From the NCBI RefSeq assembly GCF_000682735.1, contig NZ_AWFD01000012.1, positions 186,001-250,000 on the forward strand: a DNA stretch of 64,000 nucleotides. Reading direction: 5' to 3'. Within the stretch, counting starts at the first letter, position 1, and each line of letters opens with the position of its first letter. Below are positions 18,594 to 25,941 of this stretch, piece by piece. Position numbers and translations under genes: made by a program. Source of the stretch: Hyphomonas sp. CY54-11-8. GTDB taxonomy: Bacteria > Pseudomonadota > Alphaproteobacteria > Caulobacterales > Hyphomonadaceae. The notes beneath the pieces are model-generated. The model had not been told where the DNA came from. It saw only the letters and a program-made list of their open reading frames with translations, and made no database searches.

Positions 18594-19187
18594 ATGCAGC
18601 AGAAGATTGAATCCATCCTAGCTGGAACCGATCATGACGCCAACCCGGTCGGCCACCTTTGGGCGATCCGCGTTGGCAACCATTCCGGAGCACGTTCTGA
18701 CGGTGTTGGGCTCGCCCGTGAATTGCTCTCGAAATACCGCCTTGAGCGCGGTGAACGCATCGCGCACCCGGAGCCGGTAACTGTCAGCGGCGAGGCGAAG
18801 CGCGGGGCGGTGCAGGAAGTAGAGTTACCGCCTGCACCGCCTACACCTGAAGTCGTGGAAAAGGTCATCGAAAACCCAGAGACACAGGAACGTCTCGCAG
18901 AGGCGCTGCGCAAGCTAGATGAAGCGAATGCCAAGCTGGAAGCGAAGAAGGCAGGGACTGACATTCCCCCGCCGGAAATCGCTGACCTGATCCGCCTGAA
19001 CGAGAACTACGAGCGGACCAATGAACGGCTCGTAACCGGCTACCGCGAAGCTATGCAGCGCGCAGAGCTGGCCCGCACCCGTGACGGCATCTTTGAAGGC
19101 AAGTCCACCACGGAATGGCTGCGCAAGGCAGATCGCTATGACAGCGCGATCCGCTGGAACAAGGGCCGGAGTGCCGAGACTATCTAA
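18594..19187 (+). CDS. Phage protein of unknown function, coiled-coil
   Basis: This 197-residue protein is not recognised. It has an N-terminal region of about 60 residues, a Pro/Glu linker around residues 78 to 100, and a charged helical segment (about 105 to 175). It ends with TRDGIFEGKSTTEWLRKADRYD. The start is set by a strong GGAGGAG 6 nt before the ATG at 18594; the frame is open far upstream but only across the antisense methyltransferase gene. Only 28 bp separate its ATG from the methyltransferase ATG. It leads the lysis-side gene set. Confidence 0.72.
   Translation: MQQKIESILAGTDHDANPVGHLWAIRVGNHSGARSDGVGLARELLSKYRLERGERIAHPEPVTVSGEAKRGAVQEVELPPAPPTPEVVEKVIENPETQERLAEALRKLDEANAKLEAKKAGTDIPPPEIADLIRLNENYERTNERLVTGYREAMQRAELARTRDGIFEGKSTTEWLRKADRYDSAIRWNKGRSAETI
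18615..18643 (-). promoter_or_regulatory. Candidate sigma70-type promoter for the prophage methyltransferase
   Basis: On the minus strand a -35 like TTGGCG (18643 to 18638) is followed after exactly 17 bp by a -10 like TAGGAT (18620 to 18615), about 50 bp before the methyltransferase ATG. Each hexamer matches consensus at four of six bases. It lies inside the coding region of the divergent gene because the 28-bp intergenic space is too short for a promoter. It would allow expression independent of late phage transcription. Confidence 0.4.
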
Positions 19188-19207
19188 CTGACAGAAAGGG
19201 CGGGGGC

Positions 19208-19606
19208 ATGGACGACGACCTGCACACGAGGCTTACCCTGTTGGAACGCACGGCAGTATCCAAGGACCAGCTGGTAGAGCGTGAGGACAAGCTGCTTGGC
19301 CGCATGGAAGACATGCTGAAGCGGTATATCTCGCAAGCCTCGGATGACCAGAAACACCAGTTCAAGCTGTTCGGCCATGAAATGGCAGACCAGTTGCGGG
19401 CGTGGGAAAAGAAGATCCACAGCGACCGTGACGAGATCGATGAAAAGCGGGAAGCAGAACGCGCGCCGCCTCCGCCACCACCGCAAGCGCTTTCCCCGAT
19501 CCGCACATGGGTTGTGGCCAATTGGGCATGGGCCATCGGCATTGCACTGCTGATCGTGGCGCTACGTCCTGACCTCGCTGCGGCAGCTTTTCGCGTACTT
19601 ACCTGA
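19208..19606 (+). CDS. Phage membrane protein with C-terminal transmembrane helix (holin or XhlA-like candidate)
   Basis: This 132-residue protein has a charged helical N-terminal region (residues 1 to 80) and a run of six prolines. One C-terminal transmembrane helix (WVVANWAWAIGIALLIVALRP, about 100 to 121) follows. The soluble coiled coil plus C-terminal anchor recalls XhlA-type lysis accessory proteins, but no sequence motif proves it. It lies two genes upstream of the lysozyme, so a lysis role is plausible. Alternatives are an anchoring protein for virion assembly or an exclusion protein. Confidence 0.7.
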   Translation: MDDDLHTRLTLLERTAVSKDQLVEREDKLLGRMEDMLKRYISQASDDQKHQFKLFGHEMADQLRAWEKKIHSDRDEIDEKREAERAPPPPPPQALSPIRTWVVANWAWAIGIALLIVALRPDLAAAAFRVLT

Positions 19607-19619
19607 CAGGGGCTGACAG

Positions 19620-20903
19620 ATGAAAGAGTTCTTCACGTCGCTATGGGGCGGCACGACCGCATGTGCATCATGGATGCGTCACCAGTTCGCGGCGTTCTTT
19701 GCCAGCTTCTGGCTGTACGTCATCCTCTGGACGGTGGTGTTCGGGGCGTTTGTTGTCCTGCTCTACATTGACGGCAAGTTCAGCCGGCACCTTGCAGAAG
19801 GGGCGGCAATTGCGCCGCTCAGCTTCCAGGCAATGGGCTGGATGTACCGCCTGTTCGCTGCATCCTTCCTGATGGCCGCTGCCCGGTGCGCCTACAAGGG
19901 CATCAAGGGTAGGGCGACGTTCTATTTTCTGGGCGTGTTTGCGTCGATCATTGTCTGCATGCACGCCTTTGGGTTTGGCTTCGAGGCCCTGAGCGACAGG
20001 CGTGACCAGGCGATGGCCGCCCGTGAAATCGTGGCCGTCAAATCCGAGTCCAATGACGAAGTGATCAACGCCCTGAAAGAGCGCAAGGTAACCATTGACG
20101 GCGACCTTGAACGCGCGGTGGCCACACTGGATGCCGAAATCACGCAATACATCACGGACGGCAAGAACAACGACTATCTGGCAGACGACGCCCGTGTTCG
20201 CCGCAATGCGCTGCAGGACGAGGCACGGCTGGCCAAGCAGGACATTGACGCCCAGATCATCAACCTGATGACGGCAAGCGTCACGGACCGTCAGGAGGCC
20301 GTGGAAACGGCAGCAACGGCCAAGCCATGGGCGCCCCTGTTCATCGGTATTGCCCAGCTTGTCACATGGTCCAAGGAACCATCGGATTGGGCCATCTACC
20401 TGTGCGCCATCGGGTTCATCATATTCTGGGTGCTGCTCGGGGAAAGCCTCGTTATTTTCCTGCCGGAGCGCATCTATGTGATGCACCTGCATGACCGTCA
20501 GGAGCAAATCGACGCCAAGCGCTCCGAAGCCGCCAAGAAAGGCTGGGAAACCCGCAAGGCGAAGGAAGAGGCCAAACCGGAAGAGAACATCCCCGTCCGT
20601 GACGATGGCTACTGGTCCGAGCGTATCCGCAAGGCCTTGCGTACCAAGATGAAGAACCCGACCGCAGAGGGCATGTGGAACACGTATTTTCCCGGCCTTG
20701 CCTCTGTCCATGAACTGCGCGGCAAGCTGAGCGTTCGCCTGAAGCGCGGGCAAATGAGCCAGGACGAGTTCGACTTCATCATGCGGGAAGGTGAGTACGC
20801 GCCCCCGCCTCCGAAGGAATACCCGGTCGCACGTCAGGATGATCCTGAAATTGAACCGGACAATGAGGACGAAGACGAGGCGCCGCCCGTCGCTGCCGAG
20901 TAG
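19620..20903 (+). CDS. Phage multi-pass membrane protein of unknown function
   Basis: This 427-residue protein is not recognised. Three hydrophobic helices (about residues 28 to 50, 68 to 87 and 94 to 116) are followed by a long charged, probably coiled-coil segment (about 125 to 225). A fourth helix or hairpin lies near residues 258 to 283. The roughly 140-residue tail is basic (RSEAAKKGWETRKAKEEAK) and then acidic and Pro-rich. The upstream signal AGGGGCTGA is repeated before the lysozyme gene. It could be a holin-associated, exclusion or membrane-stress protein; no evidence chooses between these. Confidence 0.7.
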   Translation: MKEFFTSLWGGTTACASWMRHQFAAFFASFWLYVILWTVVFGAFVVLLYIDGKFSRHLAEGAAIAPLSFQAMGWMYRLFAASFLMAAARCAYKGIKGRATFYFLGVFASIIVCMHAFGFGFEALSDRRDQAMAAREIVAVKSESNDEVINALKERKVTIDGDLERAVATLDAEITQYITDGKNNDYLADDARVRRNALQDEARLAKQDIDAQIINLMTASVTDRQEAVETAATAKPWAPLFIGIAQLVTWSKEPSDWAIYLCAIGFIIFWVLLGESLVIFLPERIYVMHLHDRQEQIDAKRSEAAKKGWETRKAKEEAKPEENIPVRDDGYWSERIRKALRTKMKNPTAEGMWNTYFPGLASVHELRGKLSVRLKRGQMSQDEFDFIMREGEYAPPPPKEYPVARQDDPEIEPDNEDEDEAPPVAAE

Positions 20904-20913
20904 GGGCTGAACC

Positions 20914-21975
20914 ATGCTTACAACATCGAACCTTGCGAGTTTCCTGCTAGTCCGTGAAGGCTTCCGGAAGCACGCCTATGACGACGCGCAGCCGAATGTC
21001 ACCCTTACGGAAGACACGGAGATCAAGGGCACGCTGACAATCGGAGTCGGGACGACGCATTACCCCGATGGCCAGCCTGTGCGCTGGAACGATTCTGTTT
21101 CCAAACAGGAAGCCCTCGATTACCTCCAGCACTATATCCAGACGGTCATTGAGCCCGCGCTTGAGAACCTCATTCACGTCCCGCTGGAGCCGCACCAGTA
21201 TGACGCCCTCGGAAGCCTGCTTTACCAGTACGGCGAGCCCGAAGTTTCCGGCTGGCGCCTGATCAACCGCATCAACCGCGGCGACGACTGGCGCAATATC
21301 ATTCTGGAATGGGTGACCGGCACCATCATGTGGATGGGCAAGCCGCTGTTCTGGCCGCGCCGCGTGGCCGAAGTCCTGATGTTCATGGGCCTCGACTGGC
21401 GGGCAGGGGACAATGTGCCGGCCGATTCCAACATCATCGACGTTGTGGAGGCCATGAAGCCGCCAGAGAAGCCGAAAGCCCTGCCAGCCCCTGAACTGCC
21501 AAGCCCCAAGCCGGAGCCCGCCATGAACGAAGCGCAGAAGAAAGCCCGCAGTGTGCAGGTTCCAGACAATTGGGATGACTACACCGACAGCGAGAAAGTG
21601 GCGTGGCTGAACGGTGACCAGAAAGCAAAGCTGCCCAGCAAGGCCGTTCGCGCGAAGGCCGTGATCGACGCGCCGAACGTGAAGGCCGAAGCCCCGCCCA
21701 AGCCCATGGAGGACAGCAAGACCTTCAAGGGCCTCTCCAAGAAGGAAAGCGGGCAAGAGGCCGTCATCATCGGCGGCACGGCAACAGTTGTCACGGGCGC
21801 CATGCCTGTTGCCAAGGAGATGGCCGGGTTCTTCAAGTCCTATGACCTGAAAGTCATCCTGACTGCCGGTCTGGTGTTTGGCGGTATCCTGCTGGCAGTC
21901 GGTGCATGGCGCTGGTGGCGCGGGGCCGTGCTGGCATGGGAAGGCCGTCAGGAAGCCGACGCGCCGAAGATCTGA
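20914..21975 (+). CDS. Phage lysozyme (GH24 endolysin) with C-terminal membrane anchor
   Basis: This is a 353-residue muramidase-type endolysin. The catalytic region holds E15 and D24 at the family spacing (E-x8-D). The substrate-strand motif TIGVGTT starts at T42, about 12 residues later than in T4 lysozyme, so an insertion separates D24 from the usual Thr; T30 also fits the x5 spacing by chance or design. The catalytic domain ends near residue 165. A Pro/Lys/Ala linker of about 130 residues leads to a hydrophobic helix (about 313 to 335), which is unusual for an endolysin. No N-terminal signal is present, so a holin-dependent route is expected. Confidence 0.83.
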   Translation: MLTTSNLASFLLVREGFRKHAYDDAQPNVTLTEDTEIKGTLTIGVGTTHYPDGQPVRWNDSVSKQEALDYLQHYIQTVIEPALENLIHVPLEPHQYDALGSLLYQYGEPEVSGWRLINRINRGDDWRNIILEWVTGTIMWMGKPLFWPRRVAEVLMFMGLDWRAGDNVPADSNIIDVVEAMKPPEKPKALPAPELPSPKPEPAMNEAQKKARSVQVPDNWDDYTDSEKVAWLNGDQKAKLPSKAVRAKAVIDAPNVKAEAPPKPMEDSKTFKGLSKKESGQEAVIIGGTATVVTGAMPVAKEMAGFFKSYDLKVILTAGLVFGGILLAVGAWRWWRGAVLAWEGRQEADAPKI

Positions 21976-22298
21976 TGCCCTTCTACGTCACAGCCTGGAA
22001 CTGGCTGGCCAAGAACCCGGTTGCCCAAGGCATCGCCGCTGCAATCGGCGTGGTGCTGGCATTCATGTTCTGGCTGGCAGCGTTCCACGATCCGCGCATT
22101 CGCAGGGAAGCCCGCGCAAAGGCGGAGAAAGCAGCCCGCAAAGCCCAGACCAAAGCCATCAGGGAAATTGAGGAGGAAGCAGATGAACGCATTGAGAAAG
22201 CTAAGCAGGCCCGCGCTTCTGTGCCTGATACTGACGTTCTCGACAGCATGTCAGACGACGAATACGAGTTCCTCTTCGGTCGTAAGCGAAACGGCTGA
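21975..22298 (+). CDS. Putative i-spanin (Rz-like)
   Basis: This 107-residue protein has one N-terminal transmembrane helix (about residues 16 to 37) and a highly charged Arg/Lys/Ala/Glu helical ectodomain. That is the plan of inner-membrane spanin subunits that fuse inner and outer membranes at lysis. Its ATG overlaps the lysozyme TGA (TGATG), and its last 116 nt also encode the start of the next gene in another frame. This is the classic embedded Rz/Rz1 arrangement. A longer in-frame opening from 21906 lies within the lysozyme gene and lacks a ribosome-binding site. Confidence 0.75.
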   Translation: MPFYVTAWNWLAKNPVAQGIAAAIGVVLAFMFWLAAFHDPRIRREARAKAEKAARKAQTKAIREIEEEADERIEKAKQARASVPDTDVLDSMSDDEYEFLFGRKRNG

Positions 22299-22455
22299 TC
22301 TGGCCTCTGAAAAGACCGCACAGAGCATGTGCGAGGCAACCCGTCCTGACAGCATTGATGACGTGTCTGATGACGAGTTCCGGGGGCTTCCGTTAGACGT
22401 GCAGAAGAAGATTCTGGCGGACTATCGTGCATGGAAAGCTATGGGGTGCGAGTGA
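22183..22455 (+). CDS. Putative o-spanin lipoprotein (Rz1-like), overlapping the i-spanin gene
   Basis: This 90-residue protein begins with a signal peptide (MNALRKLSRPALLCLILTFSTAC). The cysteine is followed by a Thr/Ser/Asn-rich mature start, as in outer-membrane lipoproteins; the -3 residue is Ser rather than the usual Leu, so the lipobox is imperfect. AGGAGGAAG lies just before the ATG, within the i-spanin coding sequence. The start is about two thirds into that gene in a different frame. It likely pairs with the i-spanin to disrupt the outer membrane. The Pro-rich segment seen in many Rz1 proteins is absent. Confidence 0.68.
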   Translation: MNALRKLSRPALLCLILTFSTACQTTNTSSSSVVSETADLASEKTAQSMCEATRPDSIDDVSDDEFRGLPLDVQKKILADYRAWKAMGCE

Positions 22456-22910
22456 TGACCAAGCGCCCATCAGCCCGGTATGCCGGTGATCCGTCAGTAA
22501 AAAGACATCACCACTGGACCGCCAGTGCCGCACACCTTATCATGGTCCTGTTCCCGTGGCTGACGATTGCCCTGCTGGCAGGATACATCACCATCCACAA
22601 GGACCGAAACGAACTGGAAGCCTTCTGCGCTACCGCTGGCATTGTCCCTGATCGCTTTCTCTGCACCGACATTCGCAAGTGCGGGGACGTGCCATACTGG
22701 TCCAGCACCGCGGCCCTATCAATGAATGCACAAGTCAGAGCCCAATGCGGGCCAATCACAAACGAAGTCACCATGACCATTCCTTACGAGACTTACGCGC
22801 CTTCAGAGGAAACCATTGCGCTGATCAAGGCGGAGATTGGGGACATCAAGGCATGGCAGCGGGATAAGGTTATTCAGTCGGCGGTTGCTGAGATGGGTGG
22901 TCCGGATTGA
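22455..22910 (+). CDS. Phage membrane protein of unknown function
   Basis: This 151-residue protein has one hydrophobic helix at about residues 26 to 47 (HLIMVLFPWLTIALLAGYITI) and a basic N-terminus. A C-terminal ectodomain of about 100 residues follows with four cysteines, which could form disulfides if exported. The ATG overlaps the o-spanin TGA (TGATG), making it the last gene of the rightward late operon before the tRNA. No family was recognised. It could be a lysis regulator or an envelope protein. Confidence 0.65.
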   Translation: MTKRPSARYAGDPSVKRHHHWTASAAHLIMVLFPWLTIALLAGYITIHKDRNELEAFCATAGIVPDRFLCTDIRKCGDVPYWSSTAALSMNAQVRAQCGPITNEVTMTIPYETYAPSEETIALIKAEIGDIKAWQRDKVIQSAVAEMGGPD

Positions 22911-23023
22911 GACCAGTATCCGTGAACGCGGGGACCGGTGTGCCGGACCTGTGAAAATCGGCCCGATACGCGCATTATGCGCACCAGCCCCGAATGGCGT
23001 GCTTCAAAAAATGTAATGGAAAC
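22911..23023. other. Prophage/host junction, candidate att region
   Basis: No gene is seen between the last phage stop and the tRNA 3' end. The stretch holds a perfect dyad GCGCA-TTA-TGCGC at 22970 to 22982 and an imperfect hairpin GGaCCGG-TGTG-CCGGaCC at about 22930 to 22950. The tRNA gene immediately right is intact, as expected if integration rebuilt its 3' end. The core repeat cannot be defined because the other end of the prophage is outside the window. Confidence 0.35.
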
Positions 23024-23100
23024 TGGTCGGAGTGAGAGGATTCGAACCTCCGGCCCCTGCCTCCCGAAGACAGTGCTCTACCAGGCTGAGCTACACTCCG
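23024..23100 (-). tRNA. tRNA-Pro(CGG)
   Basis: Read on the minus strand, 77 bases fold into a full cloverleaf with encoded CCA. The acceptor stem is CGGAGTG/CACTCCG with discriminator A, the D-stem is GCTC/GAGC, and the anticodon stem is CTGTC/GGCAG. The anticodon loop is TTCGGGA, giving anticodon CGG with G at position 37. The T-arm carries TTCGAAT. The 3' end points to the prophage and is the likely integration site. Confidence 0.95.
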
Positions 23101-23115
23101 CGCCGAAGAACGGGC

Positions 23116-23143
23116 TGTTTACGCCCCGCGGCGGATTTTGCAA
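23116..23143 (-). promoter_or_regulatory. Candidate promoter of tRNA-Pro
   Basis: On the minus strand TTGCAA (23143 to 23138) and TAAACA (23121 to 23116) are spaced by 16 bp, with the -10 about 15 bp before the tRNA 5' end. Both resemble sigma70 hexamers. The element sits between the end of the GST gene and the tRNA, so the tRNA need not depend on read-through. Confidence 0.45.
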
Positions 23144-23168
23144 GGGGGCAAAAGCGGGCGGGTGCAGC

Positions 23169-23831
23169 TTATCCGGCAACAGGAAGCGCGGGCTCGGCCG
23201 CGCCGGGCGCCCATTGCGGATATTTCGCCATGATGGCGCGGAAGCGGGCACTGTCCTTGTGCCCGGCCAGCCAGGTTTTGACCGGGCCGGGCGCGGCGGT
23301 CTCCCACCAGTCCAGGTCGATGTGGGCGAACTGGCGCACGAAGGGGAAGATGGCCATGTCAGCCAGCGTCGACGCCGGGCCGAAGAGCTGCCCGCCATGG
23401 TCCGCGATCCGCCCCGACAGGCTCTCGAGGATGGCCAGCCCCGCGTCGCGGTTCTCCACCGGGTCTGCGCCCTCATCCTCATACCGGTTCGGGTATTTGT
23501 AACGGTCGAGCGCGCGTTTGAACGGCCCGTCATTCTGGGCGATCAGCGCGTCGGTCTCCGCCGCATCGGCGCTGAGCCAGCCTTTGGGATCCGCCTCAGC
23601 CAGCGCCCAGCGCATCACGTCGAGGCTTTCGTCGACCACCTCGCCGTTTGGCAGCACCAGCACGGGCACAGTGCCTTTGGGGCTCGCCTTCAGCATCGCC
23701 GCCGGCTTGTCGCGCAGCACCACCTCCCGCACGCGAATGTCCAGCTGCGCCACCGACAGGGCTAGCCGCGCGCGCATGGCATAAGGACAGCGGCGGAACG
23801 TGTATAGGATCGGTGCGGCTGGGTCCGGCAT
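23169..23831 (-). CDS. Glutathione S-transferase family protein
   Basis: This 220-residue protein starts with a thioredoxin-fold domain (LYTFRRCPYAMRARLAL, with a CPYA active-site-like motif at the end of the first strand, then KASPKGTVPVLVL and the DESLDVMRWAL glutathione-binding turn). An all-helical C-terminal domain with the conserved TLADMAIFPFVRQF segment follows. It probably conjugates or transfers glutathione in the cytoplasm. Its ATG overlaps the stop of the GFA-family gene (ATGA), so it is the third gene of a trhO-GFA-GST operon. The longer frame upstream lies inside the GFA gene and was not used. Confidence 0.85.
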   Translation of the reverse strand: MPDPAAPILYTFRRCPYAMRARLALSVAQLDIRVREVVLRDKPAAMLKASPKGTVPVLVLPNGEVVDESLDVMRWALAEADPKGWLSADAAETDALIAQNDGPFKRALDRYKYPNRYEDEGADPVENRDAGLAILESLSGRIADHGGQLFGPASTLADMAIFPFVRQFAHIDLDWWETAAPGPVKTWLAGHKDSARFRAIMAKYPQWAPGAAEPALPVAG

Positions 23832-24232
23832 CACTTCGCGGGAAAGCCTTCCGGGTATTCCGGAAGAGCATCTTTCGGGTCGTACCAGCTGGCGCAATCA
23901 GACCGCCAGATATGGCCTAGCGGATTGCCTTCGATCTCTGTGTCGAGGCAGCCGAGCCGCAACAGCACGACAGGCTGGTTCACCCGCTCCGCCATGATCT
24001 GAGATCCGCATTTGGTGCAGAAGTGGCGGAATTTGCCCGTGCTCGATTCAAACCGGTTCAGCGCCTCTTCGCCTGCCGTCCAGCGGAACGCGTCACGCGC
24101 GACCGGCATGACGGAGGAAAACGCCGCGCCGTGCGCCTTGCGGCAGGTGTGGCAATGGCAGTGGATGATCGGGCCAGGATCGGCGATCACTTCGTAGCGC
24201 ACCGCGCCGCAGAGACAGCTGCCCTCAAGCAT
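23831..24232 (-). CDS. GFA / CENP-V family zinc-binding protein
   Basis: This 133-residue protein has the Mss4-like fold signature of glutathione-dependent formaldehyde-activating (GFA) family members. The first pair is [10 protein letters not shown], a second set follows in [15 protein letters not shown], and the last pair is FCTKCGSQI, giving the Cys ligands for two zinc ions. The family name overstates what is known, since many members have no proven formaldehyde role. It overlaps trhO by 8 bp upstream and GST by one base downstream, so all three are co-translated. A thiol- or aldehyde-related role is plausible next to a GST. Confidence 0.88.
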   Translation of the reverse strand: MLEGSCLCGAVRYEVIADPGPIIHCHCHTCRKAHGAAFSSVMPVARDAFRWTAGEEALNRFESSTGKFRHFCTKCGSQIMAERVNQPVVLLRLGCLDTEIEGNPLGHIWRSDCASWYDPKDALPEYPEGFPAK

Positions 24233-25229
24233 CTTCGGTTCCGGCAGCCTCAGCCTCTGCCTCTTTTGCCTCCAGAGCTTCTTCGCGGCGGCGGGCGGCG
24301 ACGGCGGCAGCGTCGGGGCCCATATGCGCCTCGCCGCGTTCGCGCGCGAGGTTGATCTGCTTCTGGCGCTCGGCGAAGCGGCGCTTCTGGTCCAGCGTCA
24401 TTTCGTCGATACAGTGCGGGCAGGACACGCCGGGCACATAGGCATTGCCCTTCTTGTCGTCCTCGGTGATCGGCCGCTTGCAGGCGTGGCACATGTCATA
24501 GTCGCCGGGCGTCAGATCGTGCTTCACCGAGACGCGCTCGTCGAACACGAAACATTCGCCGCGCCACAGGCTTTCTTCTTCAGGAACCTCTTCCAGGTAT
24601 TTCAGGATGCCGCCGTGCAGATGGTAGACGTCGTCGATGCCTTCAGCCTTCACGAAGCTTGTCGCTTTCTCGCAGCGGATGCCGCCGGTGCAGAACATGG
24701 CGATCTTCGGCTTGCGGCCTTCGGCTTCGAGTTTTTCGCGGAAGGCACGGAACCATTCCGGAAATTCACGGAAGGTCTTCGTCTCCGGGTCGATGGCGCC
24801 CTCGAACGTGCCGATGGCGTACTCATAGTCGTTGCGCGTATCGATCAACACCGTCTCCGGGTCACTGATCAGCGCATTCCACGCGTCCGGCGCGACATAG
24901 GTGCCGACGAGGGCATTCGGGTCCGTGCCCGGTACGCCCATTGTGACGATTTCCTGCTTCAGGCGCACTTTCAGGCGCAGGAACGGGTTCTCGTCCGCTT
25001 CGGAGAATTTCGCCTCCAGCGCCTCGGCCCCTGGCAGGGCACGCAGTGCGGCGAGCGCCGTATCGATGCCTTCTGGGCTGGCGGCGATGGTGCCGTTCAC
25101 GCCTTCGGCGGCCAGCAGCACGGTGCCTTTGACACCGGCCGCCTCCAGCGTGGCTCGCAGCGGCTCGCGCGCGGCCTCGAATGTGGGGAACGGGAAGAAC
25201 AGGTAGAAGGCGGCGATACGTGTGGTCAT
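24225..25229 (-). CDS. trhO: tRNA uridine(34) hydroxylase TrhO (YceA-type rhodanese)
   Basis: This 334-residue protein matches the TrhO family. The N-terminal acylphosphatase-like domain runs to about residue 100 ([18 protein letters not shown]). A rhodanese domain (about 113 to 215) follows, with the active-site loop CTGGIRCEK starting at the catalytic C180. The C-terminal domain has Cys pairs CHAC and CPHC. By family knowledge it hydroxylates tRNA U34 using oxygen, the first step to 5-methoxyuridine-type modifications. It is the first gene of the minus-strand operon. The C-terminal 40 residues are an Ala/Glu-rich extension. Confidence 0.92.
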   Translation of the reverse strand: MTTRIAAFYLFFPFPTFEAAREPLRATLEAAGVKGTVLLAAEGVNGTIAASPEGIDTALAALRALPGAEALEAKFSEADENPFLRLKVRLKQEIVTMGVPGTDPNALVGTYVAPDAWNALISDPETVLIDTRNDYEYAIGTFEGAIDPETKTFREFPEWFRAFREKLEAEGRKPKIAMFCTGGIRCEKATSFVKAEGIDDVYHLHGGILKYLEEVPEEESLWRGECFVFDERVSVKHDLTPGDYDMCHACKRPITEDDKKGNAYVPGVSCPHCIDEMTLDQKRRFAERQKQINLARERGEAHMGPDAAAVAARRREEALEAKEAEAEAAGTEDA

Positions 25230-25404
25230 GGGCCGAGCTTATGACAGATTGTCCGGCAGATTTGAACATTCGGCTGCACGCGGCAAAAAGCCGGTGCGCC
25301 GTTCATAGGCATCCGGTTCGCTTTGCCGCATGCAGGTCCGGTTTCGATTGCACCGCACCGGGGCTTCGCTTACCGTCCGCTAGGTAAAGCCCATGGAGAC
25401 TTTA

Positions 25405-25935
25405 ATGAAGATTCGTCAAACCACCTTTGCCGTCGCCGCGATTGCCGGCGTTTCCCTGCTCGCCGCTTGCGGCGGCAGCGACAGCAGCGCGCCAGCAGCA
25501 GACACCGCCGCGCCGGCGGCTGAAGAAGTCGTGCTCGACAACGGCATGACGCCGAAGGAGCAGATCGAGCTGCGCCAGGGCCAGCTGAAGAAAATGGGCA
25601 AGGCGTTCAAGACGATCAGCGACGAGCTGAAAGCCAGTGAGCCGGACATGGCCGCCATCCAGGCGGCTGCTGCCAGCGTGCCGGTGGAATCAGAAGGCAT
25701 GGCAGACTGGTTCCCGGCCGGCACCGGTCCGGACTCCGGCGTGAAGACCGATGCGCTGGCGGCCATCTGGGAACAGCCGGACCTCTTCACCGAGAAAGTC
25801 TCCAACTTCCAGATGGCAGCAGGCGCTCTGGCAACGGCCGCGGAGACTGGTGATCTGGCTGTTATCGGCCCTGCCTTCGCCACGACCGGCGGCACCTGCA
25901 AGTCCTGCCACGAAACCTTCCGCGCGGACGATTGA
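25405..25935 (+). CDS. Cytochrome c' (class II c-type), predicted lipoprotein
   Basis: This 176-residue protein has a signal peptide with lipobox SLLAACGG, an Ala/Ser/Pro/Glu linker, and a four-helix region. A C-terminal haem motif CKSCH (residues 165 to 169) is the hallmark of class II cytochromes. The ATG at 25405 has GGAG 6 nt upstream; a second in-frame ATG at 25393 lacks one. It is likely anchored to a membrane in the periplasm. Family members bind NO or carry electrons. It precedes a cytochrome b561 gene by 6 bp, a pairing that suggests electron exchange. Confidence 0.88.
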   Translation: MKIRQTTFAVAAIAGVSLLAACGGSDSSAPAADTAAPAAEEVVLDNGMTPKEQIELRQGQLKKMGKAFKTISDELKASEPDMAAIQAAAASVPVESEGMADWFPAGTGPDSGVKTDALAAIWEQPDLFTEKVSNFQMAAGALATAAETGDLAVIGPAFATTGGTCKSCHETFRADD

Positions 25936-25941
25936 TCCGTC

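Larger units (their letters stand above)
1..23023. mobile_element. Late region of a P22-like podovirus prophage (left end outside window)
   Basis: A continuous, tightly packed rightward block runs from terminase to lysis genes, with one opposite-strand gene. The order terminase, portal, scaffold, coat, gp4-like, gp10-like, needle-position protein, three ejection-type proteins and tailspike follows the P22 late operon. It ends about 110 bp before an intact tRNA-Pro, whose 3' end faces the prophage, as expected for tRNA-gene integration. Integrase, repressor, small terminase and the opposite att site are not in the window, so completeness cannot be judged. No frameshifts were seen in the structural genes, so the late module looks functional. 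Confidence 0.9.
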
